Shown: one piece after another, positions 54,029 to 62,868 of the stretch
How the letters are laid out: each line of letters opens with the position of its first letter
How positions within the stretch are numbered: position 1 is the first letter of the stretch
Assembly (NCBI GenBank): GCA_023402175.1
Contig: JAEXCN010000577.1
Span: 1 to 64,000 of the forward strand
Origin: Pseudomonadota bacterium
GTDB taxonomy: Bacteria; Myxococcota_A; Polyangia; Polyangiales; Polyangiaceae
Reading direction: 5' to 3'
Length of the DNA: 64,000 nucleotides
The notes under the pieces: generated by a model
The model's input: only the letters and a program-made list of their open reading frames with translations
The model's database searches: none
What the model was told of the DNA's origin: nothing
Program-made: the position numbers and the translations under genes

Positions 54029-55387
54029 TTACTGACCGGCCCAGCGTGCCAGGAGCGCGCGCGCGGCGTTGCGGCCGTCGGCGACCGCGTTGACGACTTC
54101 CTTGCCGCCGTTGATGCAGTCGCCGCCGGCGAACACCTTCGGGTTGCCCGTCACGCACGTGGCCGTGTCCGCGACGACGATGCATCCGCGCCTGTCGAGC
54201 TCGACGTCCGGCAGCTCCTTCGCGATGTCGCGGAGCTTCGACTGGCCGATCGCGAGCGCGACCATGTCGCACGGCAAATCGTGCTCGGTCCCGGGGATCG
54301 GCTTCGCGTCGGCGTCCGTCTTCGCGACGCGGAGCGCCGTCAGCTTGTGGCTTGCGTCGCGAACGAACGCAACCGGCTGCACGTGTCCGACGAGGCGGAC
54401 GCCTTCCTTGCGCGCGCCCGCCATCTCGTGCGCGTAGCCGCTCATCTCGGGGACGCCCCGACGATAGACCATCGCGACATCGGCCGCGCCGAGGAGCGCG
54501 CACTCGCGGGCGACGTCGATCGCCGTGTTGCCACCGCCGACGACGAGGACGCGCTTGCCGGCGACTTCTTCGCGGTGCGCCTTGCTCATCTCGAGCTTCA
54601 TCCGCTCGATCCATTCGGTGGCGCCGAAGACGCCGGGCCCATCTTCACCCGCGATCCCGAGCTTCGAGTCCGCGCCGAGCCCGACACCGATGAAGACGGC
54701 GTCGTACGTCTCGAGCAGCTTCTTCGCCGAGATGCGCCCGGGGCCGTCGTCGTGGCCGACCTCGACGCCGGTCTGCACGTCGACGCCGAACCCCTCGACC
54801 CATTCGACCTCGTGGAGCGCGTCCTGCGCGTGGAGCTTGTAGGGCGCGATGCCGGTCGTGTTGAGGCCGCCCGAGTAGGCGCGCTTCTCGAAGACGACGG
54901 CCTCGTGGCCCTCGAGCGCGAGGTAGCCGGCGAAGGCGAGGGAAGCCGGCCCGCCCCCGACGCAGGCAACGCGCTTCTTCGGCATCCCGACGTTCACGTG
55001 CTTCGCGAGCACCGGAGGGCTCTCCGGACGCGTCGCGGTCTCGGTCGAGAAGCGCTGGAGGCGCCCGATCTGGATCGGTTCTCGGCCCCAGCCCGTGTAC
55101 ACGCACGAGCCCTGACAGAGCACCTCGACCGGGCACACGCGCGCGCAGGAGTAGCCGAGGAGGTTCTGCTCGAAGATCGTCCGCGCGCTGCCGCGAACGT
55201 TTCCGGACGCGATCTTCTTGATGAAGGTCGGGATGTCGATCTCCGTCGGACACGCTTTTATGCACGGCGCGTCGGCGCAGTAGAGGCAGCGGTCGGCCTC
55301 GGCCTTCGCCTCCGCGGGCGTGTAGAGAGGCTTCTTGTCCGCGAGGTCGTTCTCGAGCCGGTCTTGGGGGAGCTTTGCGAGCGTCAT
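54029..55387 (-). CDS. preT: NAD-dependent dihydropyrimidine dehydrogenase subunit PreT
   Basis: 452 residues. N-terminal iron-sulfur region: CLYCADAPCIKACPTEIDIPTF and SCARVCPVEVLCQGSCVY. Then the FAD-binding GGGPASLAFAGYLALEGHEAVVFEK and a second Rossmann motif VLVVGGGNTAIDVARECALLG for NAD(P)H. It passes electrons to PreA; the two genes lie 31 nt apart. The upstream aminotransferase gene is 13 nt away, so three genes form one operon. Confidence 0.95.
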   Translation of the reverse strand: MTLAKLPQDRLENDLADKKPLYTPAEAKAEADRCLYCADAPCIKACPTEIDIPTFIKKIASGNVRGSARTIFEQNLLGYSCARVCPVEVLCQGSCVYTGWGREPIQIGRLQRFSTETATRPESPPVLAKHVNVGMPKKRVACVGGGPASLAFAGYLALEGHEAVVFEKRAYSGGLNTTGIAPYKLHAQDALHEVEWVEGFGVDVQTGVEVGHDDGPGRISAKKLLETYDAVFIGVGLGADSKLGIAGEDGPGVFGATEWIERMKLEMSKAHREEVAGKRVLVVGGGNTAIDVARECALLGAADVAMVYRRGVPEMSGYAHEMAGARKEGVRLVGHVQPVAFVRDASHKLTALRVAKTDADAKPIPGTEHDLPCDMVALAIGQSKLRDIAKELPDVELDRRGCIVVADTATCVTGNPKVFAGGDCINGGKEVVNAVADGRNAARALLARWAGQ

Positions 55388-55400
55388 GGCGGCTTCCTCT

Positions 55401-56729
55401 TCAGGTTCGCGCGAACGCAGCGAAGGAGTCCCCGAGGATTCGTAGCGCCTCTTCGATCTCCGTTCGCGTCACGTTCAAGGCGGGGGCGATGCGGACGACG
55501 TTGCCGAAGAGACCGCCGCGACCGATGAGCAGCCCGCGCTTCTTCGTCTCCTCGAAGAGGCGCGAGGTGCTGACACCGTCGGGCGTGCGGTCCTTCACGG
55601 TTTCGTCCTTCACGAGCTCGATGGCCTGCATGAGGCCCTTGCCGCGGACATCGCCGATCACCTTCGGGAAGCGGCGCTTCAGCGCGTCGAGGCCTTCGCG
55701 AAGGAGCTTGCCCATGACGAGCGCGTTGTCGGCGAGCTTCTCCTCGACGATGACGTCGATCGTGGCGTTCGCCGCGGCCGTCGAGATGGGATTGCCGCCG
55801 AACGTGGCGATGTTGCCGGCCTTCCACGAGTCGGCGACGGGGACCGTGGCGAGGCAGGCGCCGATCGGAAGCCCGTTCGCGATCCCCTTCGCCATCGTCA
55901 TGATGTCGGGCTCGACGCCGTCGTGATGCTCGATGCCCCACATCTTGCCGCCCGTGCGTCCAAAGCCGGTCTGGACCTCGTCGCAGATGAAGAGGCCGCC
56001 GTACTTCTTGACGATGTCGGTCGCGACCTTGAAGTAGCCGTCCGGTGCGACGATGAAGCCGCCGACGCCCTGGATCGGCTCGGCGAGGAAGCCGGCGATC
56101 TGACCTGTCGTCGTCGTCTGGATCAGCTCCTCGATGTCTTCGGCGCACTTGAGCCCGCAGTGCTCGGGCGTCGCGCCGAACGGGCAGCGATAGCAGTACG
56201 GTGAGTGCGCGTGCTTGATCGCGGCGATCTGCGTCGGGACCGCACGGTACTTCGAGTGGGCCGTGAGCGATTGCGCGAGCATCGAGCGGCCCGAGTAGCC
56301 GTGGCGGAGCGCGATGAGCTCCTGGCGCCCGGTCGCGACCTGCGCGAGGGCGACGGCGGTCTCGTCGGCCTCGGTGCCGCTCGCCGTGAAGAACGCCTTG
56401 CCGGCTTTGCCGATCTTGCCAGGAGCGAGATCGAGGAGCCGCTGCGCGAGCTCGACGATCCCGATCGTCGGATACAGCGTCGAGACGTGGCCGAGCCGAT
56501 CGATCTGCGCGTGGAGCGCGGCGTTCACCTTCGGATGCGCCTGCCCGACGGACACGGTCAGGATCCCACCGAAGAAATCGAGGTATTCGCGCCCGTCGAG
56601 ATCCTTCAGGCGCGTGCCTTTGCCCTCGTCGAGGCAGACGGGATCGTCGTAGTAGGTCCCGACGCTCGGGAAGAGCAGCTCCTTGTGCTTGCTCCGCAGC
56701 TCCGCGCTCGTCCACTTTCGATCGCCCAT
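55401..56729 (-). CDS. Class III omega-aminotransferase (AGXT2/beta-alanine type)
   Basis: 442 residues. PLP-binding Lys281 is in TMAKGIANGLPIG; Asp250 of ICDEVQTGFGRTG contacts the pyridine nitrogen. The N-terminal HPKVNAALHAQIDRLGHVS, FFTASGTEADETAVALAQ, and CPFGATPEHCGLKCAEDIEELI match AGXT2-like beta-alanine/3-aminoisobutyrate transaminases. Its position as first gene of the preT-preA operon suggests that it transaminates beta-alanine or 3-aminoisobutyrate arising from pyrimidine breakdown. Confidence 0.9.
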   Translation of the reverse strand: MGDRKWTSAELRSKHKELLFPSVGTYYDDPVCLDEGKGTRLKDLDGREYLDFFGGILTVSVGQAHPKVNAALHAQIDRLGHVSTLYPTIGIVELAQRLLDLAPGKIGKAGKAFFTASGTEADETAVALAQVATGRQELIALRHGYSGRSMLAQSLTAHSKYRAVPTQIAAIKHAHSPYCYRCPFGATPEHCGLKCAEDIEELIQTTTTGQIAGFLAEPIQGVGGFIVAPDGYFKVATDIVKKYGGLFICDEVQTGFGRTGGKMWGIEHHDGVEPDIMTMAKGIANGLPIGACLATVPVADSWKAGNIATFGGNPISTAAANATIDVIVEEKLADNALVMGKLLREGLDALKRRFPKVIGDVRGKGLMQAIELVKDETVKDRTPDGVSTSRLFEETKKRGLLIGRGGLFGNVVRIAPALNVTRTEIEEALRILGDSFAAFART

Positions 56730-56866
56730 GGCAGCTCTCCCTCCGGCCCCTGCGTGCGCCGCTCTCGCGTGCGTGGGCTCGCGTGCCCCTCCGCGCGAGA
56801 AAGATGAGAGTCTCTCGCAACTTCAAAAGCTGTCAAGGTACATGAGCTCGAGAGAGCGCGCGGGCC

Positions 56867-57709
56867 TCAGAAGCGCATCGCCAGGCCGGCGGTGAGGATC
56901 GGCGTGTTGTCCTCGAACGCCGGCACATCGGCACGGAGGACGATCGCGCCGCCGAACTGGCTCGTGCGGAGGACGTCCAGACCCAGCTCGCCGAATACGA
57001 CGAGGCCACCTCCGTCGAGATCGGCGGCATTCTTCCGCTCTGCATCGATGGACGCCAGCGCGATCCCCATCGTGGCGAACGGCGTCGTGTCCGACGATCC
57101 GAAGTGATGACGGACTCCGCCCGAAAGGGCGACGAGCTTCACATCGCCGCCCGTGCCGCGAAGGTCGCCGACGAACGACCACCGATCGGATCCGATCGAG
57201 AGGCCCGCGCTCACGCCAGCACCGGTGGCGACGGTCGGCCCGAGCACCGTTGCGCCGACCATTCCTAGCCAGGCGTGGACCTCACCAGACTTCTTCTTGT
57301 GCGTACGCGCCTCGCCGCCGACGACGTTGGTCACCGTAGTCGTCTCCGAGGGAGGGGTTCCTGCGCTCAGCGATTCGACGAGGCGCGGCGCTGCGACGGG
57401 GACCTCGTCGAGGCTCGACAAGACGAGCTGCCGCTCCGGTTGTCCGAGCGTGGCCAACGAGAGGACGATCTTCGATCCGAGCCGAGCTACCCGCACGCGG
57501 TAGAGCGGACCGGCCGGCAGCTTCTGCCGCACTTCGGCGCAAACGACGAGGGCGATCGCCGTGACGTCCTCCATCTCGACGCCTGCGTGGAGGTCGAGCG
57601 CGCAGTCAGCCGGGGGCGGAAGAGGGTCGGCCTCCGGCTCGGCGGCAAGCGCCGACGTGGAGACGAAGAGAAGTGAAGCGGCAATGACGGAAGCAACGAC
57701 GGAGCGCAT
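56867..57709 (-). CDS. Putative outer-membrane beta-barrel protein
   Basis: 280 residues from ATG 57709 (an ATG at 57751 gives an awkward basic N-terminus). A standard signal peptide ends ALAAEP. After a Pro-rich stretch and a first alpha/beta domain, the C-terminal 150 residues alternate strands (GAGVSAGLSIGSDRWSFVGDLRG, GGVRHHFGSSDTTPFATMG) and end in TAGLAMRF, with the final Phe typical of barrels. It is separate from the aminotransferase operon (137-nt gap). Function unknown. Confidence 0.75.
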   Translation of the reverse strand: MRSVVASVIAASLLFVSTSALAAEPEADPLPPPADCALDLHAGVEMEDVTAIALVVCAEVRQKLPAGPLYRVRVARLGSKIVLSLATLGQPERQLVLSSLDEVPVAAPRLVESLSAGTPPSETTTVTNVVGGEARTHKKKSGEVHAWLGMVGATVLGPTVATGAGVSAGLSIGSDRWSFVGDLRGTGGDVKLVALSGGVRHHFGSSDTTPFATMGIALASIDAERKNAADLDGGGLVVFGELGLDVLRTSQFGGAIVLRADVPAFEDNTPILTAGLAMRF

Positions 57710-58021
57710 GAGCCGAGCATGGGAACGACCGGCTCGCCGGCCAAATGACACCGGCTGAAGCCCGGCTCATCCTCTCCAGCGCTCGACAGGTCGCGCCTCG
57801 GCGTCCCGAAGGACGTCGTTGGCGTGCTCGGCCGAATCCATGCAACACGTGGAGATCGCTGCGAGGAAAACACCGAGTTCATGGCCGCCACGGAGAGCTT
57901 CGGTCGATTCCCGTACGGCTGCGCTCGAGAGCTCGACGGTCGAGCGGAATGTGGGACAATGGCGGCCTACGCCCTCCGAGCCTCCCGCTCGAGCGCGTTC
58001 CCTCTCACCCGCGAGATCGCC
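57710..58021 (+). promoter_or_regulatory. Divergent intergenic region, outer-membrane protein/mmsA
   Basis: 312 nt without a supported gene; the open frame leading into mmsA from 57824 lacks protein-like composition before the ATG at 58022. It should carry both promoters. No clear operator was seen. Confidence 0.4.
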
Positions 58022-59533
58022 ATGCCCCAGAACGAGCTTCCCACGATTGGTCATTGGATCGACGGTCAGAACGTCCTCGGCGCGCATCGCTCGCAGGAGG
58101 TCTTCAATCCCGCGACCGGCGTTGCCGAGAAGCGTGTGCTCCTTGCGGACAAGGCGACGGTGCAGGCGGCGATCGCGTCGGCTGAAAAGGCCTACCCGGC
58201 GTGGCGCGCGACGCCGCCGCTGAAGCGCGCGCGCGTGATGAGCAAGCTGAAGAACCTGCTCGAGCAGAACGCAGAGAAGATCGTCTCGCTCCTGACGAGC
58301 GAGCACGGCAAGGTCTCGAGCGACGCGATGGGCGAGGTCCAGCGCGGGATCGAGAACGTCGAATACGCCTCCTACGCGACCGAGCTCCTCAAAGGGGAGC
58401 ACTCGCGCAACGTGGGCCCCGGCATCGACTCGTGGACCGAGCTCCAGCCGCTCGGCGTCACGGCGGGAATCACGCCGTTCAACTTCCCCGCGATGGTGCC
58501 GCTCTGGATGTGGCCGATGGCGGTCGTCTGCGGGAACACGTTCGTCCTCAAGCCGTCCGAGCGGGACCCGTCGAGCGCGCTGTTCATCTCGCAGCTCGCG
58601 GTCGAGGCCGGCCTGCCGCCTGGCGTCCTCAACGTCGTGAACGGCGACAAGGAGGCCGTCGACGCGCTCCTCGACGATCGCCGCGTCCAGGCCCTCAGCT
58701 TCGTCGGGTCGACGCCGATTGCAGAATACATCTACTCGCGCGGCTGCGCGAGCGGCAAGCGTGTGCAGGCGCTCGGCGGCGCCAAGAACCACGCGGTCGT
58801 CATGCCCGACGCGGACATCGACAACGCGGTGAGCGCGCTCATGGGCGCGGCCTATGGCTCGTGCGGCGAGCGCTGCATGGCGATCCCGATCGTCGTCGCC
58901 GTCGGCGACGCTACGGCGGACGCCATCGTCGCGGGCCTGAAGGCCGAGATCGCGAAGATGAAGGTCGGCCCCGGCACCGACGCCCGCAACGACATGGGCC
59001 CGCTCGTCACGAAGCCGCATTTCGAGAAGGTGAGGGGCTACGTCGAGCAGGGCGTGAAGGAAGGCGCCACCCTCGTCGTCGACGGGCGAGGCGTGAAGGT
59101 CCCCGGCCACGAGAACGGCTACTTCCTCGGCGCGTGCCTCTTCGATCACGTGAAGCCCGAGATGGTCATCTACCGCGAGGAGATCTTCGGACCGGTGCTC
59201 GGCGTCGTCCGAGTCAAGACGCTCGAGGAGGCGATGCGCCTCATCAACGAGCACGAGTTCGGCAACGGGACGTGCATCTTCACGCGCGACGGCGAGGCGG
59301 CGCGGTACTTCTCGGATCACATCCTCGTCGGCATGGTCGGCGTGAACGTGCCGTTGCCGGTCCCCGTCGCATACCACTCGTTCGGCGGGTGGAAGCGCTC
59401 GCTCTTCGGCGATCTACACGCCTACGGCCCCGACGCCGTCCGGTTCTACACGAAGCGAAAGTCGATCACGCAGCGCTGGCCGTCTGCGGGCGTGCGTGAA
59501 GGGGCCGTGTTCTCGTTCCCTTCGACCAAGTAG
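58022..59533 (+). CDS. mmsA: (Methyl)malonate-semialdehyde dehydrogenase, CoA-acylating
   Basis: 503 residues from ATG 58022. Aldehyde dehydrogenase motifs: TPFNFPAMVPLWMWPMAV, KPSERDPSSA, FVGSTPIAEYIY and GGAKNHAVVMPDAD. The catalytic nucleophile is Cys285 in SCGERCMA, with the GERCM context of the MmsA/IolA group that uses CoA instead of water. It converts malonate semialdehyde to acetyl-CoA and methylmalonate semialdehyde to propionyl-CoA, the end steps of uracil/thymine and valine breakdown. This fits the nearby preA-preT-aminotransferase operon. Confidence 0.95.
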   Translation: MPQNELPTIGHWIDGQNVLGAHRSQEVFNPATGVAEKRVLLADKATVQAAIASAEKAYPAWRATPPLKRARVMSKLKNLLEQNAEKIVSLLTSEHGKVSSDAMGEVQRGIENVEYASYATELLKGEHSRNVGPGIDSWTELQPLGVTAGITPFNFPAMVPLWMWPMAVVCGNTFVLKPSERDPSSALFISQLAVEAGLPPGVLNVVNGDKEAVDALLDDRRVQALSFVGSTPIAEYIYSRGCASGKRVQALGGAKNHAVVMPDADIDNAVSALMGAAYGSCGERCMAIPIVVAVGDATADAIVAGLKAEIAKMKVGPGTDARNDMGPLVTKPHFEKVRGYVEQGVKEGATLVVDGRGVKVPGHENGYFLGACLFDHVKPEMVIYREEIFGPVLGVVRVKTLEEAMRLINEHEFGNGTCIFTRDGEAARYFSDHILVGMVGVNVPLPVPVAYHSFGGWKRSLFGDLHAYGPDAVRFYTKRKSITQRWPSAGVREGAVFSFPSTK

Positions 59534-59553
59534 GAACGAGCGACGCGCGTGCG

Positions 59554-59654
59554 TGACCGAGACCGCGGCTGTTCGGCAGGCGGGCGCTTCCGGCCTCGGT
59601 CGTGTCGAGCCGTGATCGCGCCCGCGACCGCAGCTCCGTCGCTGGTCTCGGTCA
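59554..59654. terminator. Long-range inverted repeat between mmsA and flgL
   Basis: TGACCGAGACC (59554-59564) and GGTCTCGGTCA (59644-59654) are exact 11-bp complements enclosing about 80 nt, with further GC-rich pairing possible inside. It starts 20 nt after the mmsA stop and its right arm overlaps the flgL stop, so it may end both convergent transcripts. Confidence 0.45.
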
Positions 59655-60536
59655 ACGCATCGACGAGATCGAGAGCAGCTCCTTCGTGACGCCGATCGTC
59701 TGCTCGTAGGCCGTGCGTGCGAGCGTCAGCTCGGTGAGGTGCGCTGCGGGGTCGCCCTCGATGTCCGAGGCGAGGCCTTCGACGACCGCCGTCTTGGTCG
59801 TCATCAGCACGTCGAGCGCGCTCTGGAACCGCTCGGCGCCGAAGCCGGCTTCGACCTGGGCTTTCACGAGCTGGGCGTGGCCGTCGGGCAAGGCCCCGAG
59901 CGCGGCGCGAATGGCGGTCTCGTCGTTCGCGTCGAGCGCCTTGGCGAGGGCATCGAGATCGGCGAAGAGGTCGCGCCCACCGGCGGTGGTGAACGTCTTC
60001 GCGCCGCTGACGTTGGCCGGAGGAGCGACGCCGTCGAGCACCGGCACCCGGATGACCTGGTCGTTGCCGGCGAACGCGCCCGTCGCGGGATCGAACGGCA
60101 TCGTGTCGGTGCGTGTCCCGCCGAACAGGTACCGATCGCCGTAGCGGGTATTGGCGATCGACATGAGCTCGCTCCGCATCGTCCGCACGTCCTCGGCGAG
60201 GAGCTTGCGCGCGTTGCCGTCCGTGGTCGCGTTCGCGCCGTTGACGGCGGCAGCCTGCGCCCGGGACATGATGTCGATCGCAGCGTCGAGCGAGCTCTGT
60301 ACGACCTGGAGCTCGTTCGCGGCGCGGGTCGCGTTCTTGGAGTGCTCTTCGAGCATCGCAAGCGTGTGGTCGCGGCGGATCTTCGACGCGTACGCTGCAG
60401 GATCGTCCGACGGCTTCTGCACGCGCATCCCGCTGCTCGCAACGCGCGCCGCCCGATCGAGGCGTGTCGCGGCGCGGTTCTGGGCGGTCATGATCGCATC
60501 GATGCGCGAACGCTCCGTGACACGAATGGCGGCCAT
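59652..60536 (-). CDS. flgL: Flagellar hook-filament junction protein FlgL
   Basis: 294 residues. The N-terminal RVTERSRIDAIMTAQNRAATRLDRAARVASSGMRVQKPSDDPAAY and the C-terminal LTLARTAYEQTIGVTKELLSISSM form the paired D0/D1 coiled-coil of flagellin-like junction proteins. The segment LFGGTRTDTMPFD marks FlgL (HAP3). It is the last gene of the flagellar operon in this window, following flgK by 22 nt. Confidence 0.94.
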   Translation of the reverse strand: MAAIRVTERSRIDAIMTAQNRAATRLDRAARVASSGMRVQKPSDDPAAYASKIRRDHTLAMLEEHSKNATRAANELQVVQSSLDAAIDIMSRAQAAAVNGANATTDGNARKLLAEDVRTMRSELMSIANTRYGDRYLFGGTRTDTMPFDPATGAFAGNDQVIRVPVLDGVAPPANVSGAKTFTTAGGRDLFADLDALAKALDANDETAIRAALGALPDGHAQLVKAQVEAGFGAERFQSALDVLMTTKTAVVEGLASDIEGDPAAHLTELTLARTAYEQTIGVTKELLSISSMR

Positions 60537-60558
60537 CGATGTCTCTCCGTTGGATTGC

Positions 60559-61920
60559 TCAGAAGGACTTCAGGAGGCCGTCGAGCAGCTCGTCGGCGAT
60601 GCGGAGGACGCGCGACGAGGCTTCGAACGCGCGCTGATAGCGGGTCAGGTCGACCATCTCCTCGTCGATCGACACGCCGCTCGCTCCGTCGGAGAGCGAT
60701 TGGGCCACCGCCAAGGTGTTGGTCCGGAGCTCGGCGTCCCCGTCGGCCGACGCTTTGCGGAAGCCCACGTCGGTGGCGATGGCGGCGAACCGATCGACGA
60801 GGGTGGCGCCGCCGAACGCGGGCGTCTGCGCGAGCCCGCCGAGGGTGAGGACGGTCGCGTTGCCGCCCGGGAGATCGCCGGCGCTCCCCGCCGCAGCGAC
60901 GCGATCGGGGCGGCCGACGAGGTCGGGATTGAGCGCCATGCTCGCCGCGGCGCCATCCTTCGACGCCGGTGGCGTGAAGAGAGGACGTCCGGTCGCGCCG
61001 TCGAGCCCGAATCCGGTCGCGTGGACGGCGTTGAACGCGTTGGCGACGTCGAAGGCGAAGGCGTCGACGTCGCCGCGGAGCTTGGCGAGATCGACGTCGC
61101 GCGCCTCGCGAAGGCCGCCGAGCGTGCCCTCGCTCACTCGCGAGGTGATCTCGGTCTGGACCGCGCCGGTGACGTGGAAGCGCATCGAGCCCGCCTGCGG
61201 GTCGAGGTCGATCGAGAGCGCCGCGGCCCGGTCTCCCTCGACGAGGGCCGTGCCGGCGGCGAACAGCGTCACGCGTCCCGTCTGGTCCTCGATCGCGCGG
61301 ACGCCGATCCGCTCGCCGACGGCCTGGATGGCGACGTCGCGCTGGTCGCGGAGGGCCGAAGCGTCGCCGCCTGTGCCCACGGCGGTCGCGATCTGCCGGT
61401 TCAGGTCGGCGATGTGCGCGAGCTTCGTGTTCAGATCGGTGACGACATCCCGCGCCTGGCCGAGGAGCTCGTCCGATTTCGCGCCGAGGCTGGCCTGGGT
61501 GCTCGACAGCTTTTCGGCGAGGTTCTGCGCCCGCGCGAGCACGTCGGCGCGGAGGGACGGATCGGTCGGGAACCCCGCCAGCGCGGTGAACGCCTTTGCC
61601 ATCGCGGTCGCGGCGTCGCCGATCGAACCGCTCGGCGGCACGAGCCGCGACTCGATGTCGGCGAGCGCGCTCGACCTCGAGCTCGCTGCACCGAGCTTCG
61701 CCTGTTCCATCACGACGTGGGCGAACGAGAAGCGATCGAACGAACGTTCGACCCGCGCGAAGCGCACGCCGCCGCCGGAGGATGCCGTCTCGAGGAGCGC
61801 CGTCCGCTTCGCATACCCGGGTGTGGCGACGTTCGCGACGTTCGAGCTCGTCGTCGTCAGGGCGGCCGTCTGGGCAAGAATGCCGTCACGGGCGATGCCG
61901 AGGACGCCGAAGAGCCCCAT
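60559..61920 (-). CDS. flgK: Flagellar hook-associated protein FlgK
   Basis: 453 residues from ATG 61920. The N-terminal GILAQTAALTTTSSNVANVATPGYAKR is the conserved rod/hook-type motif; the C-terminal EEMVDLTRYQRAFEASSRVLRIADELLDGLL is the standard closing helix. FlgK (HAP1) joins the hook to the filament. Shorter than the E. coli protein mainly in the variable middle domain. Confidence 0.94.
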   Translation of the reverse strand: MGLFGVLGIARDGILAQTAALTTTSSNVANVATPGYAKRTALLETASSGGGVRFARVERSFDRFSFAHVVMEQAKLGAASSRSSALADIESRLVPPSGSIGDAATAMAKAFTALAGFPTDPSLRADVLARAQNLAEKLSSTQASLGAKSDELLGQARDVVTDLNTKLAHIADLNRQIATAVGTGGDASALRDQRDVAIQAVGERIGVRAIEDQTGRVTLFAAGTALVEGDRAAALSIDLDPQAGSMRFHVTGAVQTEITSRVSEGTLGGLREARDVDLAKLRGDVDAFAFDVANAFNAVHATGFGLDGATGRPLFTPPASKDGAAASMALNPDLVGRPDRVAAAGSAGDLPGGNATVLTLGGLAQTPAFGGATLVDRFAAIATDVGFRKASADGDAELRTNTLAVAQSLSDGASGVSIDEEMVDLTRYQRAFEASSRVLRIADELLDGLLKSF

Positions 61921-61922
61921 GG

Positions 61923-62231
61923 TCAGAGCCTCGCCGAGAGCCGCGCCGGTCGTGCGGCAGGTCCGCGGCACTGCTCGATCGCGTCGTGGACGAGGCCGCG
62001 AGCGTGGACGAGCAGGATGAGATTGCGCTTGAGGTCTTCTCGCAGCTCACCGATCGCGCGGACCAGCGCGTCGCGCGCGGGACCGCTCGGTGCGGAGCGC
62101 ACCGTCTCGAGCAGCTCCGTCTTTGTGGCGTTTGCGCGAGTGACCGCCGCGATGTCGAGCCGGCGGATCGCCTCGCGCTCTTCGGCGAGGGCGCCGCGCA
62201 GCGCTTGGATTAGCTCGGTCGCGGAGGTCAT
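61923..62231 (-). CDS. flgN: FlgN-type flagellar export chaperone
   Basis: 102 residues, all helical (LIQALRGALAEEREAIRRLDIAAVTRANATKTELLE, IGELREDLKRNLILLVHARGLVHDAI). Position between flgM and flgK and the size fit FlgN, the chaperone of FlgK and FlgL. The start ATGA overlaps the flgM stop. FlgN sequences are poorly conserved, so position is part of the argument. Confidence 0.85.
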   Translation of the reverse strand: MTSATELIQALRGALAEEREAIRRLDIAAVTRANATKTELLETVRSAPSGPARDALVRAIGELREDLKRNLILLVHARGLVHDAIEQCRGPAARPARLSARL

Positions 62232-62515
62232 GGCGCGTCCTCGCCGACCAGGCGCGCGGCGATGGCGTGCGCGTCGACGACGAACGATCCGTCGCGGATC
62301 CGGGCCTTGAGCTCGTCGAGCCGTGCGGTTCCGAGCGCGAGCTCCTGCGCCCGGTCGGAGACCCGGACGTCGAGCACGCTCGCGCTCGTCTTCGCGCCGG
62401 CGGGTCGCGCCGCGGAGGCGCGCCCCTCGACGCTCCGCGCCTTGCCGGCCTCGCGTGCCGCGCTGCTCTCCGCGGGGGAGGGGGCGAGTCTCTGGTACCG
62501 ATCGCTGATCCGCAT
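62228..62515 (-). CDS. flgM: Anti-sigma28 factor FlgM
   Basis: 95 residues: a disordered, Ala/Arg-rich N-terminal half, then the sigma28-binding helices ELALGTARLDELKARIRDGSFVVDAHAIAARLVGE, matching the FlgM pattern LKxxIxxGxYxVDxxxIAxxL. It holds FliA inactive until the hook is complete. It lies 59 nt after flgJ and overlaps flgN. Confidence 0.9.
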   Translation of the reverse strand: MRISDRYQRLAPSPAESSAAREAGKARSVEGRASAARPAGAKTSASVLDVRVSDRAQELALGTARLDELKARIRDGSFVVDAHAIAARLVGEDAP

Positions 62516-62574
62516 GGCCTATCGCTCCGCACTCTGAGGAACGGCTCGCTTGGTGAAACCTTGAGGACGGGGAC

Positions 62575-62868
62575 TCACTTTTTCTCCGGAGGCGGCGCCG
62601 CGCTGCGCGAGAGCGCTGCCTCGATCGCTCGGCCCATCCCGAGCCCACCTGCTGCGCCGATGGAGGTGGCGAGCGCCTCGACCGCCATGTCCGCGTAGCC
62701 GCCGCCCTTTCCGGCGACGTGGGCATGGTCGAGCATCTGGCGGAGGAGGATCGCCTCGAAGTCGCGCGCGACCTTGCCGACCTCGTCCTTTTCCGACCGC
62801 TTCGCCGTGGCGCCTTCCGGGCTCGGCGCGGCGATCGTCGGCGGTGCGGGAGGCGCGGCGATCTTCAT
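62575..62868 (-). CDS. flgJ: Rod-binding protein FlgJ (single-domain form)
   Basis: 97 residues. The rod-binding signature KVARDFEAILLRQMLDHAHV, GGYADMAVEALATSIGAAGGLGMGR is present. The muramidase domain of enterobacterial FlgJ is absent, as in many other phyla, so a separate hydrolase must open the peptidoglycan. ATGA overlap with the flgI stop. Confidence 0.92.
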   Translation of the reverse strand: MKIAAPPAPPTIAAPSPEGATAKRSEKDEVGKVARDFEAILLRQMLDHAHVAGKGGGYADMAVEALATSIGAAGGLGMGRAIEAALSRSAAPPPEKK

